DNA of 41,701 nt, taken from the NCBI GenBank assembly GCA_003216595.1, contig QCIQ01000013.1:1-41701 (forward strand). The letters run 5' to 3'. Each line of letters opens with the position of its first letter. Position 1 is the stretch's first letter. The notes under the pieces were generated by a model. The model was not told the origin of the DNA. It did no database searches and was given only the letters and a program-made list of their open reading frames with translations. This DNA comes from Prochlorococcus sp. AG-402-M18 (lineage in GTDB: Bacteria; Cyanobacteriota; Cyanobacteriia; PCC-6307; Cyanobiaceae). The position numbers and the translations under genes are program-made. Positions 18,957 through 28,117 of this stretch are shown here, in pieces.

Positions 18957-19508
<552 letters not shown>

Positions 19509-19570
19509 ATATTCAACTGTAACTTTAATTCCTCCTCTAATCACTTCAAACCAACTCTTATTAAGTCACT

Positions 19571-20038
19571 ATGAAATCTGCAGTTACAACCGTTGTTAGC
19601 GCAGCTGATGCAGCCGGAAGATTTCCTAGCATGAGTGATTTTGAGTCTGTTAAAGGTTCTTTTGATAGGGCAAAAGCTCGTCTAGAAGCCGCAGAAAAAC
19701 TTGCTTCTTGTCTTGATAAATTTACCAATCTTGCCGTTGATGCTGTATATCAAAATGGCTCATATGAGCAGGCTAATAAAGATAAGTGCGTGAGAGATAT
19801 TCATCATTACTTGCGTCTTATTAATTATTGTTTAGTAACTGGTGGCACTGGTCCTTTAGATGAATGGGGTATATCAGGTATGAGAGAAATTATTCGTATC
19901 CAGTTACTACCAACAGCCGCATATATAGAAGCATTTATTTTTATTCGAGATGAAATTCAAATAAATGATGTTATGAGTCAACAAGCCGAAACGGAATTCA
20001 AAGGATTATTGGATTATTTAATAAACGCACTTGCATAA
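19571..20038 (+). CDS. cpeA: Phycoerythrin alpha subunit, reduced form
   Basis: Alpha chain partner of CpeB. At 155 residues it is about nine shorter than a standard 164-residue CpeA. The N-terminus (MKSAVTTVVSAADAAGRFPS) and the chromophore site Cys73 in DKCVRDIHHYLRLINY (the alpha-82 position) are well conserved, and the GGTGPLDEWGISG core is intact. The loop after residue 57 is shortened, and the second bilin site is gone: the usual RNRGC-x-PRDMS segment reads RDEIQINDVMS, so the alpha-139 cysteine is missing. One bilin per alpha chain is therefore expected. It is co-oriented with cpeB and cpeZ. Confidence 0.95.
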   Translation: MKSAVTTVVSAADAAGRFPSMSDFESVKGSFDRAKARLEAAEKLASCLDKFTNLAVDAVYQNGSYEQANKDKCVRDIHHYLRLINYCLVTGGTGPLDEWGISGMREIIRIQLLPTAAYIEAFIFIRDEIQINDVMSQQAETEFKGLLDYLINALA

Positions 20039-20087
20039 AAAATAAAATAATTTAATTCATATATTTTCTTAATGATTTTAAATTATA

Positions 20088-20684
20088 ATGAATCACTCTT
20101 TAGATTTAAATAAATATATAGAACTTTATCAAGATTTTTTACATCCAAATCCAAATATTAATTCACAAGCATTTTTGATTTTAAGAAAAGAATTTGAAGT
20201 TAAATTTATGAATAACCTTTTAGCTAATCTTAAGGAAGAAGATTTATTTATAAGAAGAAAATCGATATTAGCTTTGGGAATGTTCGGAGAAAAAACTTTA
20301 AAGTCAATCGTCCCATTGTATATGGGTACTAACAATAGAACTGTTAAAGTTAGCTGCCTTAAAACAATGATAAAAGTTGTTGTTAATTTTAATTTAGAAG
20401 AATTAACTAAGGAGGAGATGTTAGTAGTGGATTTAGCACTTAAAGATGGAGCCCCCGAGATAATATTGACTGTTATCTCTCTTTTGAGACAATTAGGGAA
20501 AACAGGTAGAAATATTTTGATCAAAACTTGTAGAGATAAAGATTTATTAAGAGCCAAAGCTTCTATTAGCGCTCTTTTAGAAATGAAAGACCAGACTATT
20601 GATGATTTATTTGATGAATTATTAAAAGATAAATCTATTGATCTAATGATAAAAGAAGATATTCTAAGACATAAAGTTATTTGA
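20088..20684 (+). CDS. cpeZ: Phycoerythrin bilin lyase subunit CpeZ
   Basis: HEAT/E-F-type lyase family protein; CpeZ acts with CpeY as a chaperone-like lyase partner in attaching phycoerythrobilin to phycoerythrin. The 198-residue product is made of paired helices with the pattern RRKSILALGMFGE and KVSCLKTMIKVV, typical of HEAT repeats in this family, and its length fits CpeZ (about 200). It follows cpeA by 49 bases in the same direction and probably belongs to the cpeBA transcript. Its end converges on the next lyase gene with only 8 bases between. Confidence 0.85.
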   Translation: MNHSLDLNKYIELYQDFLHPNPNINSQAFLILRKEFEVKFMNNLLANLKEEDLFIRRKSILALGMFGEKTLKSIVPLYMGTNNRTVKVSCLKTMIKVVVNFNLEELTKEEMLVVDLALKDGAPEIILTVISLLRQLGKTGRNILIKTCRDKDLLRAKASISALLEMKDQTIDDLFDELLKDKSIDLMIKEDILRHKVI

Positions 20685-20692
20685 TATTTTTA

Positions 20693-21586
20693 TTAATTTT
20701 TAAGTCTTTTAGTTTTCAATTTTTTTATAGCTAGTTTAATGATTGCTCTAACATTTTTATCCTGCTCAACCTTAAGAAGATCTTTGAGTGGATTTAGAGC
20801 ATCGTTGATATTAAGTTGCATCAAAGACAATACGGAAGATTTTCGAATATCTGGATTTTTGTTTTTTAATTTTAATATTAAGCTAGGAATGAAAGATTCT
20901 ATTCTATACAATTTACCAACTAATTTAATAGCTTCTATTTGAACATTTTCAGCAGTATCATTAATAGCACTTTCTACTAATTGAATTGCTTCTTGATCCT
21001 GTGACTGTCTAATGTGTTCTTCAAGTGCTGAAATTGCTGCTGATTTCACATTGGTGTTTTTTGATTTAGCTGCTTTTTTTATTGCATTAGGGGCTTTTGC
21101 TCCAATAAATTCTAAACACCAGGCTGCAAGACCATATTGCATTTCTGTATGTTCTTGATTTTCTAAGACAATAATTAGATGTTTAACAGCAGCCTCTCCA
21201 AAAATCGCAATTGCACCAGCGGCGGAGAATTGCACTACAGAATCTGAATCATTGGTAAGTGCTTTTATTAAATGAGGTAAAGCTGTTGGATCTTCCACTA
21301 ATTTTAAAGTCTTTGCTGCCGCTCTTCTCTGTATTACGTTTTTGCTATTTAAAAGAGCTTTAATTAACTCAGGTAAAGCCGCTGTCCCAACCTTGGCTAA
21401 TGCTTCTGCATGATTTCTTCTTACTAAACCATTTTCATCACTAAGGCCTTTGATTAATAACTTGATTTCGTTGTGATTTGATTTTTTTTTACTCCTTATA
21501 TTGTTTTTATCCCCCTTAGCTTTTTCTCTTTTTTCTTCAGTTTTTAATTCATTCCCCAAGGAATTATCCACTTTGTTGTTATCCAC
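20693..21586 (-). CDS. HEAT-repeat bilin lyase, MpeU/CpcE-like
   Basis: E/F-type phycobilin lyase or lyase-isomerase family. After about 40 lysine- and asparagine-rich residues that look disordered, the protein is a chain of HEAT-like repeats: LIKGLSDENGLVRRNHAEALAKVG, LIKALLNSKNVIQRRAAAKTLKLV and LIKALTNDSDSVVQFSAAGAIA. The AWCLEFIGA segment resembles MpeU/CpcE-type proteins. At 297 residues it matches MpeU of marine Synechococcus, which works on urobilin-containing phycoerythrin. It is on the minus strand between cpeZ and cpeY. Lyase family is confident; the MpeU identity and any isomerase activity are inference. Confidence 0.75.
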   Translation of the reverse strand: MDNNKVDNSLGNELKTEEKREKAKGDKNNIRSKKKSNHNEIKLLIKGLSDENGLVRRNHAEALAKVGTAALPELIKALLNSKNVIQRRAAAKTLKLVEDPTALPHLIKALTNDSDSVVQFSAAGAIAIFGEAAVKHLIIVLENQEHTEMQYGLAAWCLEFIGAKAPNAIKKAAKSKNTNVKSAAISALEEHIRQSQDQEAIQLVESAINDTAENVQIEAIKLVGKLYRIESFIPSLILKLKNKNPDIRKSSVLSLMQLNINDALNPLKDLLKVEQDKNVRAIIKLAIKKLKTKRLKN

Positions 21587-21665
21587 TTGAAAGCTTATTA
21601 TATAATCTAGATTAAATTATTCACTATTATCATATTACATGTATTTTCATAAATAATATCCTTTC

Positions 21666-21694
21666 ATATTCAGCATAAATTTTATGCTGAATAT
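21666..21694. promoter_or_regulatory. Perfect 29-base palindrome between divergent lyase genes
   Basis: Two perfect 14-base arms, ATATTCAGCATAAA and TTTATGCTGAATAT, flank a single T. It lies 44 bases upstream of the cpeY GTG and about 80 bases upstream of the divergent MpeU-like start. Nothing resembling a T-run follows. The position suits an operator shared by both genes. Confidence 0.5.
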
Positions 21695-21738
21695 AAAGCT
21701 CTAAGCTTATCTACTAAATACAGATCTTTATATTCAAA

Positions 21739-23043
21739 GTGCAATCCAATCCATTTAATAATCTACCGGAAATCAATAAAATAGAAGCTATCAATATTCT
21801 TAGTAGACCAATTTCTGAGGTTAAGCCTTTAGCAGATTATTATAAAGCTGTATTTCACTTAGCAAAATTCCCTTGTGAAGAATCAGAAATGGCACTTCTT
21901 GAATTTATTAAATATGACTCTGAAAAACTGGAATATAAGATAGCAAAAAGAAAAGCTATAGAGGTTCTCGCTTTTTTCGATTGCAAGAAAGCAATACCAA
22001 TTATTGCAGATTTTCTAGAAAATGATGATGATTATCTCGTTGAGATTGCTATCTGGTCATTAGGTAAACTTAAATGTAATGATATTAATATTATTAATAT
22101 CATTTGTTCAATCTTATATAAGAAATGCAATAACAAAAGAGTAGCAATACAAACATTAACTAATTTAGGAGTTCGGAAAGAAATTGATAAGATTAGAACA
22201 TTATTAACTGACAATCAATCCTCTAATGGAGTGAAAGGCGCCTCTCTTGCGGCATTAATAAAACTTTGTGGTGAAGAAGATAAGCTTAGTAACTTGAAGG
22301 ATTTCTTGAGACTATCTAATCAGAACGATAGACATTGTGCAGTCCAGGATATTATAAATGCTGGTAATTTATCTGTTTTACCTGATTTAATTAAGGCTCC
22401 AATTTCTCCGTCATTTAAATTAAATGCAATAGACTCTCTTTGGATTAATGAAGTAGTATTTTGGAAAAACATAAATCTCTTTAATTGTATAGATTCAGTC
22501 ATTATTGATGATCCAACCAAGATAGATACTTTAGAAGTTGATAATTATAATAATGACTTGATTTTCTTAATAGAACAACTTTTTCATACAGACTTTAATA
22601 GATGTTATCATTCAGTCAAACAATTGCTCAAATTTCCTTCAGATAAGGTTTTATATTATCTAAATAATAATTGGGATAGAGCTAAATCAGATTATGGAGC
22701 GATATACTTCTTTATTACTGTATATAAATTGCTATTAGATCAGAAACTATATGATGAATTTATCTTAGATAAAGTAGATTTTATATTATCTGACAATTGG
22801 CCTAATTATATGAAATTTAAATCTTCAGCAATAGAAATATTGGGTTATTTAAATGAAACTAAATTCTATAATAATATAAATCAGCTTTCAGATGAGAGGC
22901 ATACACCTTATTGGAAAAATAGATATACAGCTTTGCTAGTATTACAAAAAAAGAAAATTCATATTAAAAAAGATTTTGCTAAATTATTTATGAATGATAG
23001 TCATAGATTTGTAAGATTAAAGGCGAAAGAAATTGTCTCTTAA
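21739..23043 (+). CDS. cpeY: Phycoerythrin bilin lyase CpeY
   Basis: E-type lyase that, with CpeZ, attaches phycoerythrobilin to the alpha-82 cysteine of CpeA. The 434-residue protein is a long series of HEAT-like helix pairs (for instance KRKAIEVLAFFDCKKAIPIIADFL and LVEIAIWSLGKLKCND) and has the normal CpeY length. Its substrate site is present here as Cys73 of CpeA. The start is a GTG at 21739, giving MQSNPFNNLPEINKIEAI. The codons are very AT-rich. It converges on cpeT with 33 bases between. Confidence 0.85.
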   Translation: MQSNPFNNLPEINKIEAINILSRPISEVKPLADYYKAVFHLAKFPCEESEMALLEFIKYDSEKLEYKIAKRKAIEVLAFFDCKKAIPIIADFLENDDDYLVEIAIWSLGKLKCNDINIINIICSILYKKCNNKRVAIQTLTNLGVRKEIDKIRTLLTDNQSSNGVKGASLAALIKLCGEEDKLSNLKDFLRLSNQNDRHCAVQDIINAGNLSVLPDLIKAPISPSFKLNAIDSLWINEVVFWKNINLFNCIDSVIIDDPTKIDTLEVDNYNNDLIFLIEQLFHTDFNRCYHSVKQLLKFPSDKVLYYLNNNWDRAKSDYGAIYFFITVYKLLLDQKLYDEFILDKVDFILSDNWPNYMKFKSSAIEILGYLNETKFYNNINQLSDERHTPYWKNRYTALLVLQKKKIHIKKDFAKLFMNDSHRFVRLKAKEIVS

Positions 23044-23076
23044 TTTTTTTATCTTTGCTAAATATAAATTGAAGCT

Positions 23077-23676
23077 CTATTCCCAATGCTCCTCAATAAA
23101 ATAATCAAAATTATCAATTTTTTTAAATATTAATGGCCCAAAATCAGATCCCCAAAGTTTTTTATGAGTTTTAATTTCATATCCGGAATCTTCAGAAATA
23201 AGATTATTTTTATTAACTCTCACTTCACTTTTTACATAAGTCTTATGTTTCCCATATTGTATATAGCATTTACAACCTGATTCTATAGTACCTGAAAAGT
23301 TTCCAGGTTCAGCTTCTCTAAAATGCATTGAGCACCCAGACTTTTTATATAACTTATATTTAGATATGTTATCTAGAAGAGATATATCTAAAGCACCACC
23401 AGTGAATCTTTCTTTAGCTTGAATCTTATGATTACTTAAAATAAAAATCTCTTTTTCGTGGGATAATTTATTTATAGACTGTCTATATGGATTCCATATA
23501 TCGTGTTGGTATCTCTGCTCTGAGTAAAATGCAAAACATTTATAAGTTTTAAAAAATAACGGACGAATATGTATTTGAATATGGGCAAATTTCTTTGGAT
23601 TATCTAAAGCTTGTTCCTTATTACTAAATATCCCTGAAATTATCTTTGAAAATTCTACTACAGTTTTGGTTCTCAT
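23077..23676 (-). CDS. cpeT: CpcT/CpeT-type bilin lyase
   Basis: T-type lyase family that attaches bilin to the beta-165 cysteine of phycobiliprotein beta chains, here Cys163 of CpeB. The 199-residue protein shows the family landmarks: FYSEQRYQHD near residue 51 followed by PYRQSI, GCSMHFRE near 114, SGCKCYIQYGKHKTYVKSEV near 133, and the terminal KLWGSDFGPLIF. It is the last gene of a minus-strand group transcribed as linker, cpeS, cpeT, with 17 bases to cpeS. Confidence 0.88.
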   Translation of the reverse strand: MRTKTVVEFSKIISGIFSNKEQALDNPKKFAHIQIHIRPLFFKTYKCFAFYSEQRYQHDIWNPYRQSINKLSHEKEIFILSNHKIQAKERFTGGALDISLLDNISKYKLYKKSGCSMHFREAEPGNFSGTIESGCKCYIQYGKHKTYVKSEVRVNKNNLISEDSGYEIKTHKKLWGSDFGPLIFKKIDNFDYFIEEHWE

Positions 23677-23693
23677 CTTTTAGATATAATTTA

Positions 23694-24224
23694 TTATTTT
23701 ATAGAACGAATTTCAGATGCATAAGAGGTTTGCAGGATAGCTAATGAATCTGTTGCTCTTGTAACAGAAGATCTACTCCTTAAATTATTTGAGACAAACC
23801 ATATTCTCTCTTCAGTACAAATCTGACTATAGTCAGAATAAATAATTAGAGTCCCATCATCAAGAATTTTATATAGTGATACGACTTGTACTGCTTCAGT
23901 GTAACCAACGCTCCTAATTATCTTTCCTTCTGTTTTAGAAATCTCGATTGGAACGAGTATGCTTTCACCAGAAGAGTTTTCCTTTTGATTCTCCTCACCC
24001 CATTCACTTTTTGCTTCCCAATTAATTAGGAATGCTTTATTTACTGCATTGGTAGTTATTAAATTGTCTTTTAAAAATTTAATAACTCTAGAATCATTGC
24101 ATTTAGAAGGAACTATTTTTATTTTACTTCTTATTTCTTCAAACTCTTGAAATGCTAGTGAATGTCCACTTCTCATTGAGTTCCATTCCCCAACGCTTTT
24201 TAAGAAAAATTCTTCAATATTCAT
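23694..24224 (-). CDS. cpeS: CpcS/CpeS-type bilin lyase
   Basis: S-type lyase with a lipocalin-like beta-barrel that attaches bilin to the beta-82 cysteine; Cys82 of CpeB is its likely target. The 176-residue sequence starts MNIEEFFLKSVGEWNSMRSGHSL, matching the family FF-x-GxWxSxRxxH opening, and has the late EERIWFVSNNLRSRSSVT segment in which the conserved Trp and Arg residues are kept. It sits between the linker gene and cpeT in the same orientation, 17 bases from cpeT and 51 from the linker gene. Confidence 0.88.
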   Translation of the reverse strand: MNIEEFFLKSVGEWNSMRSGHSLAFQEFEEIRSKIKIVPSKCNDSRVIKFLKDNLITTNAVNKAFLINWEAKSEWGEENQKENSSGESILVPIEISKTEGKIIRSVGYTEAVQVVSLYKILDDGTLIIYSDYSQICTEERIWFVSNNLRSRSSVTRATDSLAILQTSYASEIRSIK

Positions 24225-24275
24225 CTAATTTATTTAGCTTGGATTGATTGATTGATTTCTAGACAATTAAATAAT

Positions 24276-25058
24276 TTAACAAATGTCACTTGTAGCAAAA
24301 GCTTTTGTTATGGATGAAGTTTCTAGAAAACTTTTTGTTTTAAAACCAATTGGAGAATTCCATGATCTTATGAATGGCACTATATCTTCACCAAAAACAT
24401 TATTATATTCATCAGAATCTATTAGAAAATCAACATGGGCTTCAAAACCTAGGTTATTGATAATATTAGAACTTTGAGTTACTTCGATTTGACTTTTTAT
24501 GGGTCTACCAAGAATATGCTTGTATCTTAATCTGATAGATTTATATTGGCTAATACTATCAAAATAGAAATTTCTATATATAGTTGATTTACAAATGTTT
24601 CTTGTAAATTCTCTTATTGTGATATCACCATTCCTTAGTTTCCTTTCAATATCAATTGGGCGCTCCGATTGCATTAAAGATAAGTTGCCAAAGATGTTTT
24701 TATATAATGCATTGATTGCTACAAGTAATGCATCATCATCATTAGGTACAAATTCATTGATTTGAAGCATTTTTATTGAACAAATTTCTTTGTTTAGGCT
24801 TTTGTAGTTATAACCTTCAATCTTATCCCTTCTATAACTGCTCATAACTTTGTTATGAATTAAGTTTTCGAATTGTTTAGGTTTGGTTTTAGATGTAACT
24901 GTGAATTTTTCTTTTTCTCCTGGCATCGATGCTCCTCTTATATGTAATCCATATGTAGTTTTTCTACTTCCAGATATTCTGCTTTTGTTATACTTAACTG
25001 GATTTTTGTTAATAGATTCTGCTCCTAACATGAGCGCTTTAAATGGAATACTTGACAT
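24276..25058 (-). CDS. ppeC: Phycoerythrin-associated linker protein (PBS linker domain)
   Basis: Single phycobilisome-linker-domain protein that probably organises phycoerythrin hexamers or ties them to the membrane. After an N-terminal basic region of about 85 residues, the linker domain runs to about residue 225: ALYKNIFGNLSLMQSERPID, RNGDITIREFTRNICKS, IRLRYKHILGRPIKSQIE, AHVDFLIDSDEYNNVFGEDI and VPFIRSWNS. It has no CpcD-type C-terminal domain. The 260-residue product is the only linker seen. In Prochlorococcus, which lacks phycobilisomes, the homologue is called ppeC; that name is assigned by context. Confidence 0.85.
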   Translation of the reverse strand: MSSIPFKALMLGAESINKNPVKYNKSRISGSRKTTYGLHIRGASMPGEKEKFTVTSKTKPKQFENLIHNKVMSSYRRDKIEGYNYKSLNKEICSIKMLQINEFVPNDDDALLVAINALYKNIFGNLSLMQSERPIDIERKLRNGDITIREFTRNICKSTIYRNFYFDSISQYKSIRLRYKHILGRPIKSQIEVTQSSNIINNLGFEAHVDFLIDSDEYNNVFGEDIVPFIRSWNSPIGFKTKSFLETSSITKAFATSDIC

Positions 25059-25163
25059 ATCAATATTTAGTAATAATTGATTTTAACAATATAAAGAGAA
25101 TAAACATAAAACTTTTCTTTTTAGTTATCTATATCATTTAATTTCTTAATACTTGTATCGAAT

Positions 25164-25823
25164 TCATTGGCTTTTCTCTTGAGTTGCGGAGACTCTATTT
25201 TTGTTAAACCCAGCGATTGTTGCTAGTGCAAACATTCCAAGTAAAGCACCTCCAAGCATTAGTCCAGCGCCCTGACTTACGCCTGCTCCAACAGCAACAA
25301 TAATTGAATCACTTATTAACAGACTGATTATTAGAGCGGGCGTGAAAAGCCTCCAACGTGTTCCCCCTATACCTAGTGCATAGCTTAAAAAATCAAAAAG
25401 TCCTGTCATTAGTAGTCCAGTCATTAGAAAGAAATTTCCTTCTAGTTGATTTTGATTAAAACCCTCAATTCTTTTCATGGCTTTTACTCCAACTAATCTC
25501 CGAACAGGAGCACGCCCATAATTTCTAGCTATAAAAAACGCTAACTGGCAAAAAATCAGGTCAGATATAAAAATAGTTAGATAGCCTGTTTTGAAACCAA
25601 GTAATGATCCAGCTAAAAGTGAATAAACTGAGCTAGGCAAAGCTGGAAGGATTACGCTTATTCCTCGAAGTATAAGAATTCCGACAGGTGCCCAAATGCC
25701 CATTTCTTTAACGGCACTTCTCAATGGTTCAATGCCATACGTCTGAATTAAGAAGACAAGTAAAATGAAGGCACATGTGAATAATGCAATAGTAATGAAT
25801 TTTTTTAATTTTTCTTTTTTCAA
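25164..25823 (-). CDS. TVP38/TMEM64 family (DedA-like) membrane protein
   Basis: Polytopic inner-membrane protein of the SNARE-associated/VTT superfamily; members are implicated in lipid scrambling or transport, with no agreed enzymatic role. The 219-residue protein has an N-terminal helix (about 8-28), further hydrophobic segments around 42-64, 66-95, 130-150 and 155-205, and the family region GSLLGFKTGYLTIFISDLIF followed by ARNYGRAPVRRLVG. It stands alone on the minus strand between the phycoerythrin cluster and two sugar-nucleotide genes, with no evident functional link to either. Confidence 0.85.
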   Translation of the reverse strand: MKKEKLKKFITIALFTCAFILLVFLIQTYGIEPLRSAVKEMGIWAPVGILILRGISVILPALPSSVYSLLAGSLLGFKTGYLTIFISDLIFCQLAFFIARNYGRAPVRRLVGVKAMKRIEGFNQNQLEGNFFLMTGLLMTGLFDFLSYALGIGGTRWRLFTPALIISLLISDSIIVAVGAGVSQGAGLMLGGALLGMFALATIAGFNKNRVSATQEKSQ

Positions 25824-25991
25824 ATTGAACTCCTGGCTATAGAGGAAAAGCTTTTAAAAGATTTCTAATTTAATTATTCTATTTAAAATGTGTTTGATTT
25901 AGTTAATCCATAAAGATTTAAGTGATATACAATTAATCAATTTCATAATTTTTGGGACGATATTAAAATAAAATTTCAAACGTGAAATCTG

Positions 25992-26936
25992 ATGCTCACG
26001 ACTCCTGTAAAAAATTTGGTTACTGGAGGAGCTGGCTTTTTGGGTTCTCATTTAGTTGATCGCTTAATCAAATATGGAGAAGAAGTTATATGTTTGGATA
26101 ATTTTTTTACTGGGAGTGAAGAAAATATTGAACATTGGATTGGACATCCATCTTTTGAGCTTATACATCATGATGTTACTGAGCCAATCCAACTTGATGT
26201 TGATAGGATTTGGCATTTAGCTTGTCCTGCCTCTCCAATTCATTATCAATTTAATCCTATTAAAACAGCTAAAACTAGTTTCCTTGGAACTTACAATATG
26301 CTTGGCTTGGCAAGAAGAGTTGGATCTCGAATATTATTCGCAAGTACTAGTGAAGTTTATGGAAATCCCGAAAAACATCCTCAACCTGAAGACTATAACG
26401 GCAATGTAAATCCTATAGGAATTCGTAGTTGCTATAATGAGGGCAAACGTGTTGCCGAATCATTATGTTATGACTATATGAGAATGCATGGAATAGATAT
26501 AAGAATTGCCAGAATATTTAATACCTATGGTCCTAGAATGTTATTAAATGATGGAAGACTTATTAGTAATTTATTAGTTCAATCAATACATGGAAAGGAC
26601 TTAACTATTTATGGCAATGGTAATCAAACCCGAAGCTTTTGTTTCGTTGATGATTTGATAGATGGTTTAATTTTATTCATGAATTCTCCAAATATAGGAC
26701 CTATGAATCTAGGTAACCCTGAAGAATTATCCATTCTTCAGATAACTAATTTAATTAGAGATACATCAATTAAAAAAGTGAATTTGAAATTTTTAAAAGA
26801 ACTAAAGGATGATCCTTTGAAAAGAAAACCTTCAATTTATCTTGCACAAAAAGAATTAAATTGGGAGCCTAAAATAATGTTTAAAGAAGGATTATCAATT
26901 ACAAGAGATTATTTTACAAAGAAATTAAAATTTTAA
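25992..26936 (+). CDS. UDP-glucuronate decarboxylase (UDP-xylose synthase) family
   Basis: Short-chain dehydrogenase/reductase family enzyme predicted to convert UDP-glucuronate to UDP-xylose. The NAD-binding motif TGGAGFLGS starts at residue 11; the catalytic STS is at 118-120 and the Tyr148-x3-Lys152 pair lies in SCYNEGKR. The stretch HLACPASPIHYQFNPIKT, then RIFNTYGPRM and GNGNQTRSFCFVDDLIDG, distinguish decarboxylases from 4-epimerases. The Asp that usually follows the catalytic Tyr (YDEGK) is Asn here. At 314 residues it lacks the membrane anchor of eukaryotic enzymes. The next gene 101 bases downstream also uses UDP-glucuronate. Confidence 0.88.
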   Translation: MLTTPVKNLVTGGAGFLGSHLVDRLIKYGEEVICLDNFFTGSEENIEHWIGHPSFELIHHDVTEPIQLDVDRIWHLACPASPIHYQFNPIKTAKTSFLGTYNMLGLARRVGSRILFASTSEVYGNPEKHPQPEDYNGNVNPIGIRSCYNEGKRVAESLCYDYMRMHGIDIRIARIFNTYGPRMLLNDGRLISNLLVQSIHGKDLTIYGNGNQTRSFCFVDDLIDGLILFMNSPNIGPMNLGNPEELSILQITNLIRDTSIKKVNLKFLKELKDDPLKRKPSIYLAQKELNWEPKIMFKEGLSITRDYFTKKLKF

Positions 26937-27037
26937 AAAACTAAATAAGTAATGAACTATTTTTAATTTAAAAGTTAATCAATATGATGCTATAATAATA
27001 GTGAATTTATTTATTTTTTGTAAATTATAATAAAATC

Positions 27038-28084
27038 ATGAATTCAAAGGCAAGTAATGAGACAATTATTGTAACAGGTGCTGCAGGTTTTATTGGTGCG
27101 GCTTTAGTAAAAGCTCTTCTTACTTTGGATTTTAAAGTTATAGGAATTGATAACTTAAATGACTATTATTCTACTTCCTTAAAGCGATCTAGGTTGACTG
27201 AAATTGAGAAAGTTTCAACCAAGAATGGAGAATGGTTTTTTTATGAGATTCCGATAGAAGATAATAAAGTATTGCAAGACATAATTAATAGATATAGTCC
27301 ACAAGTTTTTGTTCATCTTGCCGCGCAAGCTGGTGTTCGTTATTCAATAACCAATCCTGCTGCATATATACAAAGTAATTTGGTAGGTTTTGCGAATGTA
27401 CTCGAGGGATGTAGGCAGAATAAGATTCCACATTTGATTTATGCGTCTAGTAGTTCTGTTTATGGTGGCAATAAAAACCTTCCTTTCTATGAAGAACAAG
27501 CAGTAAATCATCCTGTTAGTTTGTATGCGGCGACTAAGAAATCTAATGAATTAATGGCGCATACCTATAGCCACTTATATGACTTGCCAACAACTGGGCT
27601 TCGATTCTTTACCGTTTATGGCCCATGGGGAAGACCTGACATGGCTCCAATGATTTTTGCGAAATCAATTTTAAATAATGAGCCAATCCAAGTATTTAAT
27701 CACGGTAAAATGCAGAGGGACTTCACTTACATCGATGATGTGGTAGAAGGGATAATTCGTTGTTGCTTTAAGAAAGCAAGTATTGATGATGACTTTAATC
27801 CTCTCGCTCCTAACCCTTCAACCTCTCTTGCGCCTTATAGGATTTTTAATATAGGTAATTCACGTCCTACTAAACTCACATATTTTATAGAGTTATTAGA
27901 GAAGAATTTAGGAAAGAAAGCTATAAAGAATTTTCAACCTATGCAGCCAGGAGATGTAGTTTCAACTGCTGCAAGGATGGACTTGCTTAATTCATGGGTA
28001 AAATACAAGCCCTCAACATCAATAGAGAATGGTATTAAATTGTTTTCTGAATGGTACTTAGATTATTTCAAAAATACTTATTGA
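27038..28084 (+). CDS. UDP-glucuronate 4-epimerase family (NAD-dependent epimerase)
   Basis: SDR-family sugar-nucleotide epimerase predicted to interconvert UDP-glucuronate and UDP-galacturonate. TGAAGFIG at 13-20 binds NAD; YASSSSVYGG holds the catalytic Ser near 138; Tyr163-x3-Lys167 lies in SLYAATKKSNE. Group-specific stretches are DNLNDYYSTSLKRSRL, HLAAQAGVRYSITNP, FTVYGPWGRPDMAP, MQRDFTYIDDVVEG and PMQPGDVVSTAAR. The 348-residue length is normal for a soluble bacterial enzyme. With the decarboxylase upstream it forms a pair that draws on the same UDP-glucuronate pool, most plausibly for surface polysaccharide or LPS. Confidence 0.88.
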   Translation: MNSKASNETIIVTGAAGFIGAALVKALLTLDFKVIGIDNLNDYYSTSLKRSRLTEIEKVSTKNGEWFFYEIPIEDNKVLQDIINRYSPQVFVHLAAQAGVRYSITNPAAYIQSNLVGFANVLEGCRQNKIPHLIYASSSSVYGGNKNLPFYEEQAVNHPVSLYAATKKSNELMAHTYSHLYDLPTTGLRFFTVYGPWGRPDMAPMIFAKSILNNEPIQVFNHGKMQRDFTYIDDVVEGIIRCCFKKASIDDDFNPLAPNPSTSLAPYRIFNIGNSRPTKLTYFIELLEKNLGKKAIKNFQPMQPGDVVSTAARMDLLNSWVKYKPSTSIENGIKLFSEWYLDYFKNTY

Positions 28085-28117
28085 AGAATGGTTTTGATTT
28101 TTCTGATTATTTAAAAC

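Noticed and set aside
20129-20557. 142-codon minus-strand ORF
   Set aside because: It lies wholly inside cpeZ on the opposite strand and shows no family features.
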